Shown in pieces: positions 24,042 to 34,115 of a stretch of 64,000 nucleotides of DNA. Position 1 is the stretch's first letter, and each line of letters starts with the position of its first letter. The notes under the pieces are model-generated. The model was not told the DNA's origin. It saw only the letters and a program-made list of their open reading frames with translations, and ran no database searches. This stretch comes from Acidobacteriota bacterium (GTDB lineage Bacteria > Acidobacteriota > Vicinamibacteria > Vicinamibacterales > UBA2999): assembly GCA_963169195.1 (NCBI GenBank), contig CAUJDN010000099.1:1-64000 (forward strand). The letters are read 5' to 3'. The translations under genes were made by a program, and so were the position numbers.

Positions 24042-25007
24042 CTACAACCACCCCGACTTCTTGAACCAGACGTACATCCCGGCACTCGACAGCAGCATGA
24101 GGGCCACAATCTCCCAGAACCGGGCGGTGCCTTCGCCCACGAGGCTCGGCAGCGGCACGTTCATGCCGAAGAGGCCGGTGATCACCGTCAGGGGGCCGAA
24201 CAGCGTGGCGATGACCGCCAGGAGCCGCGAGACGTCGGCCAGGCGATTGGACACCGAGGCCAGGTGCGCATCCAGGATGCCCGTCACCCGGTCCTGGAAC
24301 ACGATGGCGTCTTCCGCCATGCGTGCGAACTGATCGTAGACGTCACGAAAGCGATACGCCATCTCCTGGTTGACGATCTCGAACTCCCGCCTGGCCAGCC
24401 GGCCGACGGCGTCGCGCTGCGGAACGACGATGCGCCGCAGCATCGAGATGTCGCGTTTCACGGCGAGGATGTCGCCCATGAGGCCCTCGTGGTCCTCCTC
24501 GATGACCGACTTCTCGATCTCCTCGAGCCGTTCCTCGAGTTCGTCCGCCTCGGGACGGTAGTGGTCCACCATCGTGTCGACGATGCGGTGCAGCAGCGCC
24601 GCGGGCCCCTCGGCCAGGATGTGAGCCGTCCGCTCGCAAAGTCCCGCGACGTGGGCGATGCTGCGCCGGCGGCCGTCGTGGACGGTTACGAGAAAGGAGG
24701 CGCCGAGGAAGAAATCCGTGTCATGCGTCTCGAACGTGTGCTCCGGGGCGTGGAAGTTGATGCCGTGGAGGACGAGGTACAGGTAGTCGCCGTACGACTC
24801 GATCTTCGGATGCGGTTCCCGCTGCAGCGCCGACTCCACGGCCAGATCGTGGAAGCCGAACACCTCGGACAGCATGCGCCCCTCGGCTTCGGTGGGCTCC
24901 ACGAAGTCGGCCCAGACCGTCACGCCGCTGCCCGCCTTCAGCCATGCGGGGGCAATCGACGTGACCTCGCGGGTGGCGCCGTGCTCGTGGACGAAGATCC
25001 TCGTCAT
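24042..25007 (-). CDS. corA: CorA-family divalent metal ion transporter
   Basis: CorA proteins form pentameric Mg2+/Co2+ channels in the inner membrane. The 321-residue protein has a cytoplasmic alpha/beta domain, a long helical stalk with DELEERLEEIEKSVIEEDHE and two C-terminal membrane helices. The selectivity signature GMN is in GLFGMNVPLPS before the last helix. The basic tail ends in FKKSGWL. It is 14 bases upstream of mutL on the same strand, so the two may share a transcript. Confidence 0.92.
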   Translation of the reverse strand: MTRIFVHEHGATREVTSIAPAWLKAGSGVTVWADFVEPTEAEGRMLSEVFGFHDLAVESALQREPHPKIESYGDYLYLVLHGINFHAPEHTFETHDTDFFLGASFLVTVHDGRRRSIAHVAGLCERTAHILAEGPAALLHRIVDTMVDHYRPEADELEERLEEIEKSVIEEDHEGLMGDILAVKRDISMLRRIVVPQRDAVGRLARREFEIVNQEMAYRFRDVYDQFARMAEDAIVFQDRVTGILDAHLASVSNRLADVSRLLAVIATLFGPLTVITGLFGMNVPLPSLVGEGTARFWEIVALMLLSSAGMYVWFKKSGWL

Positions 25008-25015
25008 CGCATCCC

Positions 25016-25143
25016 CGGGAGCCCGAGAGGCCGGGCCCGCAAGATCCTGAGGGTCTGTGGTTCCGAGGTTCGGGAGGTTCTGCGGTCCTTCCCGACTCCA
25101 GAATTCCCCGGACCCCCGTACCCCGAACCCCGGCTCCCCGACC
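25016..25143. repeat. Degenerate tandem/inverted repeat between corA and ppdK
   Basis: The left half (about 25050-25085) is built of GGTTCYGAGG-like 7-9-bp units. The right half (about 25105-25143) contains CCCCGTA, CCCCGAA and CCCCGGC heptamers and is roughly complementary to the left. The element fills the gap and reaches the ppdK stop codon. It could fold as a hairpin in the ppdK or upstream transcript. Confidence 0.7.
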
Positions 25144-27942
25144 CTAGTCCCCGACCTTGACGCTCAGCGCCGCCTGGGCAGCGGCCAGGCGTGCGACGGG
25201 CACGCGGTACGGCGAGGCGCTGACGTAGTCCAGCCCCGCCTGGTGGAAGAAGTGTACGGACGCCGGATCGCCGCCGTGCTCGCCGCAGATACCGACCTTC
25301 AGATCCGCGCGCCGGCCGCGGCCCTTCTGCACGCCCATCGCCACGAGCTGGCCGACGCCCGTGGCGTCGATGGTGGCAAACGGGTCCTTGTCGAGGATCT
25401 TCTTGTCCTGGTAGACGCGCAGGAACTTCCCCACGTCGTCGCGCGAGAAGCCGAAGGCCATCTGCGTGAGGTCGTTGGTGCCGAACGAGAAGAACTGCGC
25501 CTCGGCCGCGACCTCGTCCGCCGTGACGGCGCCGCGCGGCACCTCGATCATGGTGCCCACGAGGTACCGGATCCTGATCTTCTGCTCCGTCATCACCTCG
25601 GCGGCCACGCGGTCGACGACGGCCTTCTGGTCCTTCAACTCCTTCACGAGCCCGACCAGCGGGATCATGATCTCGGGCACGACCTTGAGGCCTTCCCTGT
25701 TCAGCTGGCAGGCGGCCTCCATGATGGCGCGCGCCTGCATCTCCGTGATTTCCGGATAGGTGATCCCGAGCCGGACGCCGCGGTGACCGAGCATCGGATT
25801 GAACTCGTGGAGCTGCTCGACCCGGGCCAGCAGTCCCTTCTTCTCGGCCAGGACCGTGCCACCCTTGCCGGTGGCTTCCATGACGGCGATTTCGACCATC
25901 AGGTCCTCGCGCTTCGGCAGGAATTCGTGCAGCGGTGGATCGATGGTGCGGATCGTCACGGGCGAGCCGTGCATGGCCTTGAACACGCCGTAGAAGTCCT
26001 GGCGCTGCAGCGGCAGCAGCTCCGCCAGTGCGGCGCGCCGGTCGGCCTCGTTGTCGGCCAGGATCATCCGCTGGACGATGGGAATGCGACCTTCGCCGAA
26101 GAACATATGCTCCGTGCGGCACAGGCCGATGCCGCGGGCGCCGAACTTGTAGGCCAGTTCGGCCTGGTCCGGCTGGTCCGCGTTGGCGCGCACGCCCAGG
26201 CGCCGGAACCTGTCGGCCCACGTGAGCAGCTGGTGGAAGCGCCCGTAGATGTCCGACTCGGTGGGCTTCATCCCGCCGCCCACCACCTGCAGGATCTCGC
26301 TGGGGTGCGACGACACGCGCGCGATCTTGACCTCGCCGGTGAGGCCATCGAAGGCCACCCAGTCGCCTTCCTTCAGGACCTGGCCCTTCACGGTCACCGT
26401 CCTGCCGTGCTCGTCGATCTGCAGCTCACCGGCACCGACGATGGAGGGCTTGCCCATCTGGCGTCCCACGACGGCGGCATGCGAGGTCATGCCGCCAGTG
26501 GCCGTGAGGATGCCCTGCGACACCCACATGCCGTGGATGTCGTCGGGCACCGTCTCGCGTCGCACCAGGATGACGGGCTTGCCCTGGCCGGACCAGGCCA
26601 CCGCCTGCTCGGACGTGAACACCAGCTGCCCGCACGCCGCGCCTGGCGACGCGGGCAGGCCCCGGGTGGTCACCGGGATCGACCGCCACTCCCTCGGGTC
26701 GAAGCCGGGCGCGAGCAGCTGCGACAGCGCCTCGGGATCCACGAGCAGCAGGGCTTCCTTCGGGGTGATCAGCCTCTCCTTGACCAGGTCGGTCGCGATG
26801 ATGACCGCCGCGTGGCCGGTGCGCTTGCCGCTCCGCGTCTGCAGCATGTAGAGCCGGTCGTCCTGGATGGTGAACTCGAAGTCCTGGATGTCCTTGTAGT
26901 GCCGCTCGAGCCGCGTCGTGATCTGGCGCAGCTGCTGGTAGGCATGCGGCATGACCTTCGCCAGCTCGCTGATGGGCTGCGGCGTGCGGATGCCGGCGAC
27001 CACGTCCTCGCCCTGCGCATTGATGAGGAACTCGCCGAAGAACTCCTTCGCACCCGTGGCGGGATTGCGCGTGAAGCCCACGCCCGTGCCGGACCGGTCG
27101 CCCGTGTTGCCGAACACCATCATCTGCACGTTCACCGCGGTGCCGATGGAGTCGGGGATGTCGTAGATGCGCCGGTACTCCCTGGCGCGCGGGTTGTTCC
27201 ACGAGCGGAACACCGCGTTCCGGGCCATCCTCAGCTGCTCGTTCGGATCCTGCGGGAACGGCTTGCCCGTCTTCTGCCTGACGACGGCCTTGTAGGCGTC
27301 CACCACGTCGCGCAGGGCGACCTCGTCCAGGTCGGTGTCCAGCGACACGCCCATCGCCTTCTTGATCGTCTCGAACTCGTGCTCGAACGCGGACTTGGGG
27401 ATCTCCAGCACGACACTGCCGAACATCTGCATGAAGCGGCGGTAGCTGTCGTAGGCGAACCGGCCGTTCGCGGTGCGGTGCTTCAGGCCCTCGACGGCCG
27501 CGTCGTTCAGGCCGAGGTTCAGGATGGTGTCCATCATCCCGGGCATCGAGAACTTCGCGCCGGAGCGGACCGAGACGAGCAGCGGGTTCTCGGTCGAACC
27601 CAGCGTGGCGCCGGCGGCCTTCTCCAGCCGCTTCAGGTGCGTGGCGATCTCGGCATCGATGGCCGCGGGCAGCGTGTGGCCCTGCGCGTAGTACAGGTTG
27701 CAGGCGTCGGTCGAGATCGTGAAGCCCGGGGGCACGGGCAGTCCGGCGTTGGTCATCTCGGCGAGGCCGGAGCCCTTGCCGCCGAGCGTGTCCTTCATGT
27801 GCCGATTGCCTTCCGCCCTGCCGTTGCCGAAGAAATACACGTACTTCTTCGCGCGACCCGCCGTCGAGGCGCGTGCGGGGGCCTTCTTCGCCGCTGTCTT
27901 CGTCTTCCGTGCTGCGGTCTTCTTCAAAGCCTTCTTGGCCAT
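25144..27942 (-). CDS. ppdK: Pyruvate, phosphate dikinase with Lys/Ala-rich N-terminal tail
   Basis: PpdK interconverts pyruvate, ATP and phosphate with phosphoenolpyruvate, AMP and pyrophosphate. The 932-residue chain is about 40-55 residues longer than usual. The ATP-grasp domain starts with YVYFFGNGRAEG and DTLGGKGSGLAEM. The phospho-histidine is in GGMTSHAAVVGRQMGKP (near residue 486). The PEP/pyruvate TIM barrel contains FFSFGTNDLTQMAFGFSRDD. Residues 1-32 are almost only Lys, Ala, Thr and Arg, like histone H1 or HU-type tails. It lies six bases after glyS. An N-terminal tail of this kind might bind nucleic acid or polyphosphate; this is a guess. Confidence 0.96.
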   Translation of the reverse strand: MAKKALKKTAARKTKTAAKKAPARASTAGRAKKYVYFFGNGRAEGNRHMKDTLGGKGSGLAEMTNAGLPVPPGFTISTDACNLYYAQGHTLPAAIDAEIATHLKRLEKAAGATLGSTENPLLVSVRSGAKFSMPGMMDTILNLGLNDAAVEGLKHRTANGRFAYDSYRRFMQMFGSVVLEIPKSAFEHEFETIKKAMGVSLDTDLDEVALRDVVDAYKAVVRQKTGKPFPQDPNEQLRMARNAVFRSWNNPRAREYRRIYDIPDSIGTAVNVQMMVFGNTGDRSGTGVGFTRNPATGAKEFFGEFLINAQGEDVVAGIRTPQPISELAKVMPHAYQQLRQITTRLERHYKDIQDFEFTIQDDRLYMLQTRSGKRTGHAAVIIATDLVKERLITPKEALLLVDPEALSQLLAPGFDPREWRSIPVTTRGLPASPGAACGQLVFTSEQAVAWSGQGKPVILVRRETVPDDIHGMWVSQGILTATGGMTSHAAVVGRQMGKPSIVGAGELQIDEHGRTVTVKGQVLKEGDWVAFDGLTGEVKIARVSSHPSEILQVVGGGMKPTESDIYGRFHQLLTWADRFRRLGVRANADQPDQAELAYKFGARGIGLCRTEHMFFGEGRIPIVQRMILADNEADRRAALAELLPLQRQDFYGVFKAMHGSPVTIRTIDPPLHEFLPKREDLMVEIAVMEATGKGGTVLAEKKGLLARVEQLHEFNPMLGHRGVRLGITYPEITEMQARAIMEAACQLNREGLKVVPEIMIPLVGLVKELKDQKAVVDRVAAEVMTEQKIRIRYLVGTMIEVPRGAVTADEVAAEAQFFSFGTNDLTQMAFGFSRDDVGKFLRVYQDKKILDKDPFATIDATGVGQLVAMGVQKGRGRRADLKVGICGEHGGDPASVHFFHQAGLDYVSASPYRVPVARLAAAQAALSVKVGD

Positions 27943-27948
27943 GGGCGG

Positions 27949-30210
27949 TTATGACTCCTGCGGTACGATTTCCGACACGTCTGCCAGCTGGAGGATGAGT
28001 TGCTCCAGCGTCCACACCAGCCGGAGCCGCGCCTCGCGCAGCCCGGGATCCTCGGTCATCACCATCACGTCGTCGAAGAACGTCGCGACGGACGGCCCGA
28101 ACTTCGCGGCCTCCTCGAAGGCCTGCCTGAACGCATTCCCCGCGGCGACCGCGGCGTCGATCACGGCGCGGCGCTGCTGGACCTCCTGCCACAACGCGCG
28201 CTCGGCCGGTTCCTGCAGCAGCGAGTCGAGCGGCGCGCCCGCCCGATCGATCGCGGCCATGGACGGCGCCGCCGGCACGTTCCTGGCGATGATGTTCCGC
28301 ACGCGCTTGAACAGCGTGGCCAGCTGCCGGAAATCGTCGGTGTCCGCCACCGCGGCGAGCACCTCCAGCTTGCGCCGCGCGACGAGCGGGCTGACGCCGC
28401 GGATCTCGCCGTGGGTGACGGCGCGCACGTTCCGGATGTCGTGCCCCCGCTGCTCGAGCACGTAGCGCAGGCGCTCCCCGAGGAACGGCCACAGCGCCGC
28501 GCCGTAGCCTTCGGGATCCGTTTCCAGTGCATCGCCGATGAGGTCCGCGAACGGCTCCTGGGCCCTGGCGACGATCTGAGCCAGCGTGACGCGCACGTCC
28601 AGGCCCGTCAGCTCCGGCAGGTCCACCAGCGTCCGGATCAGGCCCTGCGCGGCCCGGCGGAGGCCGTACGGGTCGCGGGACCCGGTCGGCCGCTCGCCCG
28701 CCGCGAACATCCCGACCAGGCTGTCCACCTTGTCGGCCAGCGAAACCGCGGCCCACGGCACGGCGGCCTCGCCGAGCTGCGCCCGCGTGGGGGGCGCCTC
28801 GGCCTCCACCCCGTGGGGGAAGTAGTGGTGATACACGGCCTTCCACACCGCTTCGGGCTGGCCGTCCTCGCGAGCGTAGATGCCGCCGATGGTGCCCTGC
28901 AGCTCGGTGAGCTCGCGCACCATGTCGGTGGCCAGATCGGCCTTGCACAGCCGCCCCGCCTCGGCGGCATGCGGCGCCAGGTCGGGACGGCCCAGCACCT
29001 CGCGGCACAGCCACTCGGCCAAACGGCTCACCCGCTCCCCCTTGCCCCGGTAGCTCCCCAGTTTCTTGTGGAACAGCACCGTGTCCAGGCGCTCGATGAA
29101 CCCATCGAGGCGCTGCTGCCGGTCGGCATCCCAGAAGAACCGCGCGTCGCGCAGGCGCGCCGTCAGCACGCGCTCGAGGTTGCGCGACACCACCTCCGGC
29201 TTCTCCGGTTCCGTGTTGAGCACCGCCAGGAACACGGGCAGCAGCGATCCCCCGTCGTTCAGCACCGGGAAGAAGTGCTGGTGGTGAATCATCGTGGTCG
29301 TCAGCACTTCCTCGGGGAGCGACAGGAACTCCTCGGGGAAGTGCCCCGACAGCACGAAGGGATACTCGACCAGGTCGGGCACCTCCTGGAGGAGCGACTG
29401 CCCCACGAGCGCCGTGGCCACGCGGCCGCCCTTCCGGCGCGACTCCACGTCCAGCTCGCGCGCGATGCGACTGTGCCGCTCGTCGCGATCGAGCACGACG
29501 AAATGCTCGGAGAGCCGCTTGCGGTAGTCGTCGAAGCCCTTGACCTTCACCGCGCGGCCCGCCCGGCCGCTCGTGGCCAGGAAGCGGTGGCCGTAGGTGA
29601 CGGCGCCGGAGCGCACCTCCTGGACGAGGCCGCCCATGGCGTCGGGCGTGCGAAGAATGGCAAACGGCACCACGCGGCCGCCGTAGAGGAACACGATCCA
29701 GCGGATGGGTCGGCCAAACGGCAGATCGCCCTTCCCGTCGTCGAGCATCGCGTCCCAGCGCATCAGCTTGGGGAAGGCCAGGGCCCGGAGCGCGGAGGTG
29801 AGCACGTCCGGCAACACGTCCACCGCCGCCTTCCCCCGCTGCTGCCTCCGCACCGCGAGGTAGGTGCCCTTCTTCTCAGGCACCTCGAGGCGCTCGAGCT
29901 GTGACACGTCGACGCCCTGCTTGCGCGCGAAGCCTTCCGCCGCCGGCGTGGGGGTCCCCGACTGGTCGAACGCCGCGCTGACGGGCGGGCCCGTGATCAC
30001 CTCTTCCAGGTCGGCCTGGCGCTCGGACACTCGCGCGAATCGTGCGGTCAGCCGACGGGGCGTCGAAAAGGTCTCCACCGGCGCGTCCGCGCTCAACCGG
30101 GCCGCCTTGAGGCTCGCCTCGAGCGTGGCGCCGAAGGCGCTCGTGAGCGCCGGCAGCCAGCTGGCGGGCAGTTCCTCCGTTCCAATCTCGATCAGCAGTT
30201 CGCGGTCCAC
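27949..30210 (-). CDS. glyS: Glycyl-tRNA synthetase beta subunit
   Basis: The beta subunit of the alpha2/beta2 glycyl-tRNA synthetase binds tRNA-Gly and supports charging by GlyQ. The 753-residue protein begins with LLIEIGTEELPASWLP and contains TTTMIHHQHFFPV, DARFFWDADR and ADKVDSLVGMFAAGERPTGSRDPYGLRR, all typical. A DALR-like anticodon-binding region ends the protein. The start is GTG 30210, 36 bases after glyQ. Confidence 0.96.
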   Translation of the reverse strand: MDRELLIEIGTEELPASWLPALTSAFGATLEASLKAARLSADAPVETFSTPRRLTARFARVSERQADLEEVITGPPVSAAFDQSGTPTPAAEGFARKQGVDVSQLERLEVPEKKGTYLAVRRQQRGKAAVDVLPDVLTSALRALAFPKLMRWDAMLDDGKGDLPFGRPIRWIVFLYGGRVVPFAILRTPDAMGGLVQEVRSGAVTYGHRFLATSGRAGRAVKVKGFDDYRKRLSEHFVVLDRDERHSRIARELDVESRRKGGRVATALVGQSLLQEVPDLVEYPFVLSGHFPEEFLSLPEEVLTTTMIHHQHFFPVLNDGGSLLPVFLAVLNTEPEKPEVVSRNLERVLTARLRDARFFWDADRQQRLDGFIERLDTVLFHKKLGSYRGKGERVSRLAEWLCREVLGRPDLAPHAAEAGRLCKADLATDMVRELTELQGTIGGIYAREDGQPEAVWKAVYHHYFPHGVEAEAPPTRAQLGEAAVPWAAVSLADKVDSLVGMFAAGERPTGSRDPYGLRRAAQGLIRTLVDLPELTGLDVRVTLAQIVARAQEPFADLIGDALETDPEGYGAALWPFLGERLRYVLEQRGHDIRNVRAVTHGEIRGVSPLVARRKLEVLAAVADTDDFRQLATLFKRVRNIIARNVPAAPSMAAIDRAGAPLDSLLQEPAERALWQEVQQRRAVIDAAVAAGNAFRQAFEEAAKFGPSVATFFDDVMVMTEDPGLREARLRLVWTLEQLILQLADVSEIVPQES

Positions 30211-30246
30211 GTCGATACCTCGGCTTCTGGCGTCAGGCGGGCGGCG

Positions 30247-31137
<891 letters not shown>

Positions 31138-31151
31138 GGATGACGGTCGCC

Positions 31152-31805
31152 TCAGGGCGCCGGCGCGCGGCGCAATTCGTGAATCACTCGTATCGAACGC
31201 GGCTCGCGATCCAGATGCGAGCGAATCAGCATGCGGTGCACGTGCTCCAGCTCCCTCAGCGCCCGCGGTGTCGCGCCGAGCGCCTCCACCGCCAGCGGCG
31301 CCACGCGGCGGACGCCGCGCACGAAGGCCTCGGCCTCTGCCGAGAGCGACAGGTCCGCCGGGTAGACCCCCTGCAGCCTCAGCAGCCAGCACTCGAAGTA
31401 CCGCGCGAGCGGCTCGACCGGCACGCCACCCACCAGCGCGTCCAGCGTCGCCGTTCCCAGGCGAAAGAGCCGCTCGTCCGGGTCGGCCTCCGCGGCCCAT
31501 TCATCGATGAGCTCCGCGAAGTAGTGGCTGTAGCCGAGGGCCTCGGGACTGGCGGCCACGAGCGGCGAGGTGACGGGCTCGGCGTAGTTCAGGCCCACCA
31601 GCTCCCGTCGCTCCCTCTCGAAATATGCGACGCGCACGTGCGTCAGCGGCTCGAGCGCCCCCCGGAACCGCGATCGTGCCCTCCGCGCGTGCTCGGCAAC
31701 CCCCCGCTTCTTGCCGCGGTCGGCCGTGAGAAACACCACGATCCGGTCCGCTTCGCCCAGCGTGTAGGTTCGAAGCACGAGGGCGTCGGCCGTATGGAGC
31801 GGCAT
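31152..31805 (-). CDS. recO: DNA repair protein RecO
   Basis: RecO loads RecA onto SSB-coated DNA with RecR. The 217-residue protein has an N-terminal OB fold ([20 protein letters not shown], then [20 protein letters not shown]) and an all-helical C-terminal part. The Cys-containing zinc finger found in many RecO proteins is absent: the region [16 protein letters not shown] carries no Cys pair. Length is slightly short for the family. Confidence 0.9.
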   Translation of the reverse strand: MPLHTADALVLRTYTLGEADRIVVFLTADRGKKRGVAEHARRARSRFRGALEPLTHVRVAYFERERRELVGLNYAEPVTSPLVAASPEALGYSHYFAELIDEWAAEADPDERLFRLGTATLDALVGGVPVEPLARYFECWLLRLQGVYPADLSLSAEAEAFVRGVRRVAPLAVEALGATPRALRELEHVHRMLIRSHLDREPRSIRVIHELRRAPAP

Positions 31806-31820
31806 GCCGTGCCGCCTATT

Positions 31821-33188
31821 CTATCGCGCCAGGTACTTCAGGAACACGGTCGCGAGGCCCAGGAAGGAGGCAAACCCCACGACGTCGGTGAAGGTGGTGA
31901 TGAACACCGACGAGGCCAGCGCCGGGTCCACCTTGAGGGCCTTCAGGCCGAGCGGCACCAGCGTGCCGGCCGTGGCCGCCACGAACATGTTGCACACCAT
32001 CGCCGCGCCGAGCAGCAGCCCCAGCATCGGGTCGGCCTTGGTGAGCCAGGCGACGCCGGCCGCAACCACCCCGAGGGCCAGGCCGTTGCCCAGCCCGATG
32101 AGCGACTCCTTCCCCAGCGCCTTCCGCGCGTTGACCCACGACAGCTCGCCGAGGGCCAGGCCCCGCACGATGACCGTGAGCGTCTGGGTGGCGGCGTTGC
32201 CCCCCATGCCCGCCACGATGGGCATGAACACGGCCAGGGCGGTGACCTGCTCGATCGTTCCCTCGAACAGGGCCACGACCGAGGCCGCGACGAACGCCGT
32301 CACCAGGTTGATGCCCAGCCAGGGCAGGCGCTTTCGGAGGGCCTCGCCCGGCGGGGTCGCGATCCGCTCGTCGCCCGACACGCCCGCCAGGCGCAGCAGG
32401 TCCTCGGTCGCCTCGTCCTTGATGACGTCGATGACGTCGTCCACGGTCACGACGCCGGCCAGCTTGTTTTCCTCGTCCACCACCGGCACGGCCAGGAGGT
32501 TGTAGGAGGCCACCTGCCGGGCGACTTCTTCCTGGTCCGTATCCACGCGCACGCTGATGACATCCGGCGTCATGATGCGCTTGAGGGGCGTCTCCGGCGA
32601 GACCAGGAGCAGCCGGCGCAGCGACGTGACGCCCACCAGGTGATTGCGGCCGTCCACGACGTAGAGGTAGAAGACCATCTCGACGTCACGCGCGCCCTGG
32701 AGCGCCGTGATGGCCTCGCCGACGGTCAGGTCCTCGTTGAGCGCGAAGACCGACGGGTTCATGATGCGCCCGGCGGTCTGCTCCCCGTACTCGAGGAGGC
32801 TTTCAACCTGCCCGGACTCCTTCCGCCGCATCAGCTCGAGGACTTCGCGCGAGAGCTCGTCGGGCAGATAGTCGAGGAGGGCGGCGGCGTCGTCGGACGG
32901 CAGCTCATGGAGGAGCTTGGCGATGTCGTCGGCCGATCGGCCGGTCAGCAGCTGGGCGCCCGGCTCCGGGCCCATCTCGCTGATCGCTTCCATGGCCAGC
33001 CTCGGCTGGCGCTCGACGAGGAGGGTGAAGACGGCGGAGCGCTCGGTGTCGAGGAGGGTCCCGAAAATCTGGGCGAGGTCGGCCGGGTGCTGCTTCTGCA
33101 GCAGGTTCAGGAGATTGGCTGTGGCGCCGATGCGCAGCAGGCGCTTGACCGAATCGACGACGACATCACTCCTGCGCGGCGCGGCCAT
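31821..33188 (-). CDS. mgtE: MgtE-family magnesium transporter
   Basis: MgtE is a Mg2+ channel gated by cytoplasmic Mg2+ sensing. The 455-residue protein has an N domain (about 20-130, LLQKQHPADLAQIFGTLLD), two CBS domains (about 135-260, with VVDEENKLAGVVTVDDVIDVI) and five membrane helices. Pore-lining residues lie in FMPIVAGMGGNAATQT. A CorA-type gene at 24042 gives this region a second Mg2+ transporter. It follows era on the same strand with 30 bases between them. Confidence 0.94.
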   Translation of the reverse strand: MAAPRRSDVVVDSVKRLLRIGATANLLNLLQKQHPADLAQIFGTLLDTERSAVFTLLVERQPRLAMEAISEMGPEPGAQLLTGRSADDIAKLLHELPSDDAAALLDYLPDELSREVLELMRRKESGQVESLLEYGEQTAGRIMNPSVFALNEDLTVGEAITALQGARDVEMVFYLYVVDGRNHLVGVTSLRRLLLVSPETPLKRIMTPDVISVRVDTDQEEVARQVASYNLLAVPVVDEENKLAGVVTVDDVIDVIKDEATEDLLRLAGVSGDERIATPPGEALRKRLPWLGINLVTAFVAASVVALFEGTIEQVTALAVFMPIVAGMGGNAATQTLTVIVRGLALGELSWVNARKALGKESLIGLGNGLALGVVAAGVAWLTKADPMLGLLLGAAMVCNMFVAATAGTLVPLGLKALKVDPALASSVFITTFTDVVGFASFLGLATVFLKYLAR

Positions 33189-33218
33189 GGCAATCCGAGC
33201 AAATGTAGCACACGCGAA

Positions 33219-34115
33219 TTACGTCCGCCGTCGCTTTCTCCGCCCTTCCACGCCCAGCTCGTCGAGCGTTCGCTCGTCGTCGCGCCAGCGCTCGCGCACC
33301 TTCACGTGCAGGTCGAGATAGACCTTCGTCTGGAAGAACCGCTCGAGCTCCTCGCGCGCCGCGGTGCCGATGGCCTTGATGGCGGCGCCACCCTTGCCGA
33401 TGAGGATGGGCTTCTGCGACTCGCGCTCGACGAGGATGGTGCAGTACAGCCGCAGCACGGGCCCTTCCTCGAACCGGTCCACGACCACGGCCGTGGAAAA
33501 CGGCAGCTCGTCGCGCGTCTGGCGCAGCACCTGCTCGCGCACGAGCTCGGCGACGAAGAAGCGCTCCGGGTGCTCCGTGAGGTAGTCCTCCGGATACACC
33601 GGTTCCCCTTCCGGCAGGTGGCGCAGCAGCACGTCCTCGAGGCGGTCCACGTTCTCGCCCGTGAGCGCCGACACGGGCACGATGTCGGCGAAGCCGACGT
33701 CCTGGTCGTAGGCGGCGATGCGCGGGAGCAGCGCCGCCTTCTCCACACGGTCCACCTTGTTCAGCGCCAGCACGCGCGGCACCCGCACGTTCCGCACGAC
33801 GTCCATCAGGAACCGGTCGCCGGCACCCGGGGGCTCGGAGGCATCGACGACCGCCACCACCAGGTCGGCCTCGCGCAGGGCGTCCAGCGCCGCGTCCACC
33901 ATCCGCACGTTCAGGCGGTGCAGGGGACGATGGATGCCCGGGGTGTCGATGAAGACCACCTCGCCGCCGGGATAGCGGCGCACGCCGACGATGCGGGTGC
34001 GGGTCGTCTGGGGCTTGTCGGAGACGATGGCGAGCTTCTGCCCCACCAGCCGGTTCAGCAGCGTGGACTTGCCGGCGTTGGGCCGTCCCACCAGCGCGAC
34101 GAACCCGCGCTTCAT
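33219..34115 (-). CDS. era: GTPase Era
   Basis: Era is an essential GTPase that binds 16S rRNA near its 3' end in 30S assembly. The 298-residue protein has G1 GRPNAGKSTLLN, the G3 motif DTPGIHRP, G4 NKVD and a C-terminal KH domain with GKGGAAIKAIGTAAREELE. ATG 34115 overlaps the stop of the CorC-like gene (ATGA). The neighbourhood with ybeY and phoH is the classic RNA-maturation arrangement. Confidence 0.97.
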   Translation of the reverse strand: MKRGFVALVGRPNAGKSTLLNRLVGQKLAIVSDKPQTTRTRIVGVRRYPGGEVVFIDTPGIHRPLHRLNVRMVDAALDALREADLVVAVVDASEPPGAGDRFLMDVVRNVRVPRVLALNKVDRVEKAALLPRIAAYDQDVGFADIVPVSALTGENVDRLEDVLLRHLPEGEPVYPEDYLTEHPERFFVAELVREQVLRQTRDELPFSTAVVVDRFEEGPVLRLYCTILVERESQKPILIGKGGAAIKAIGTAAREELERFFQTKVYLDLHVKVRERWRDDERTLDELGVEGRRKRRRT

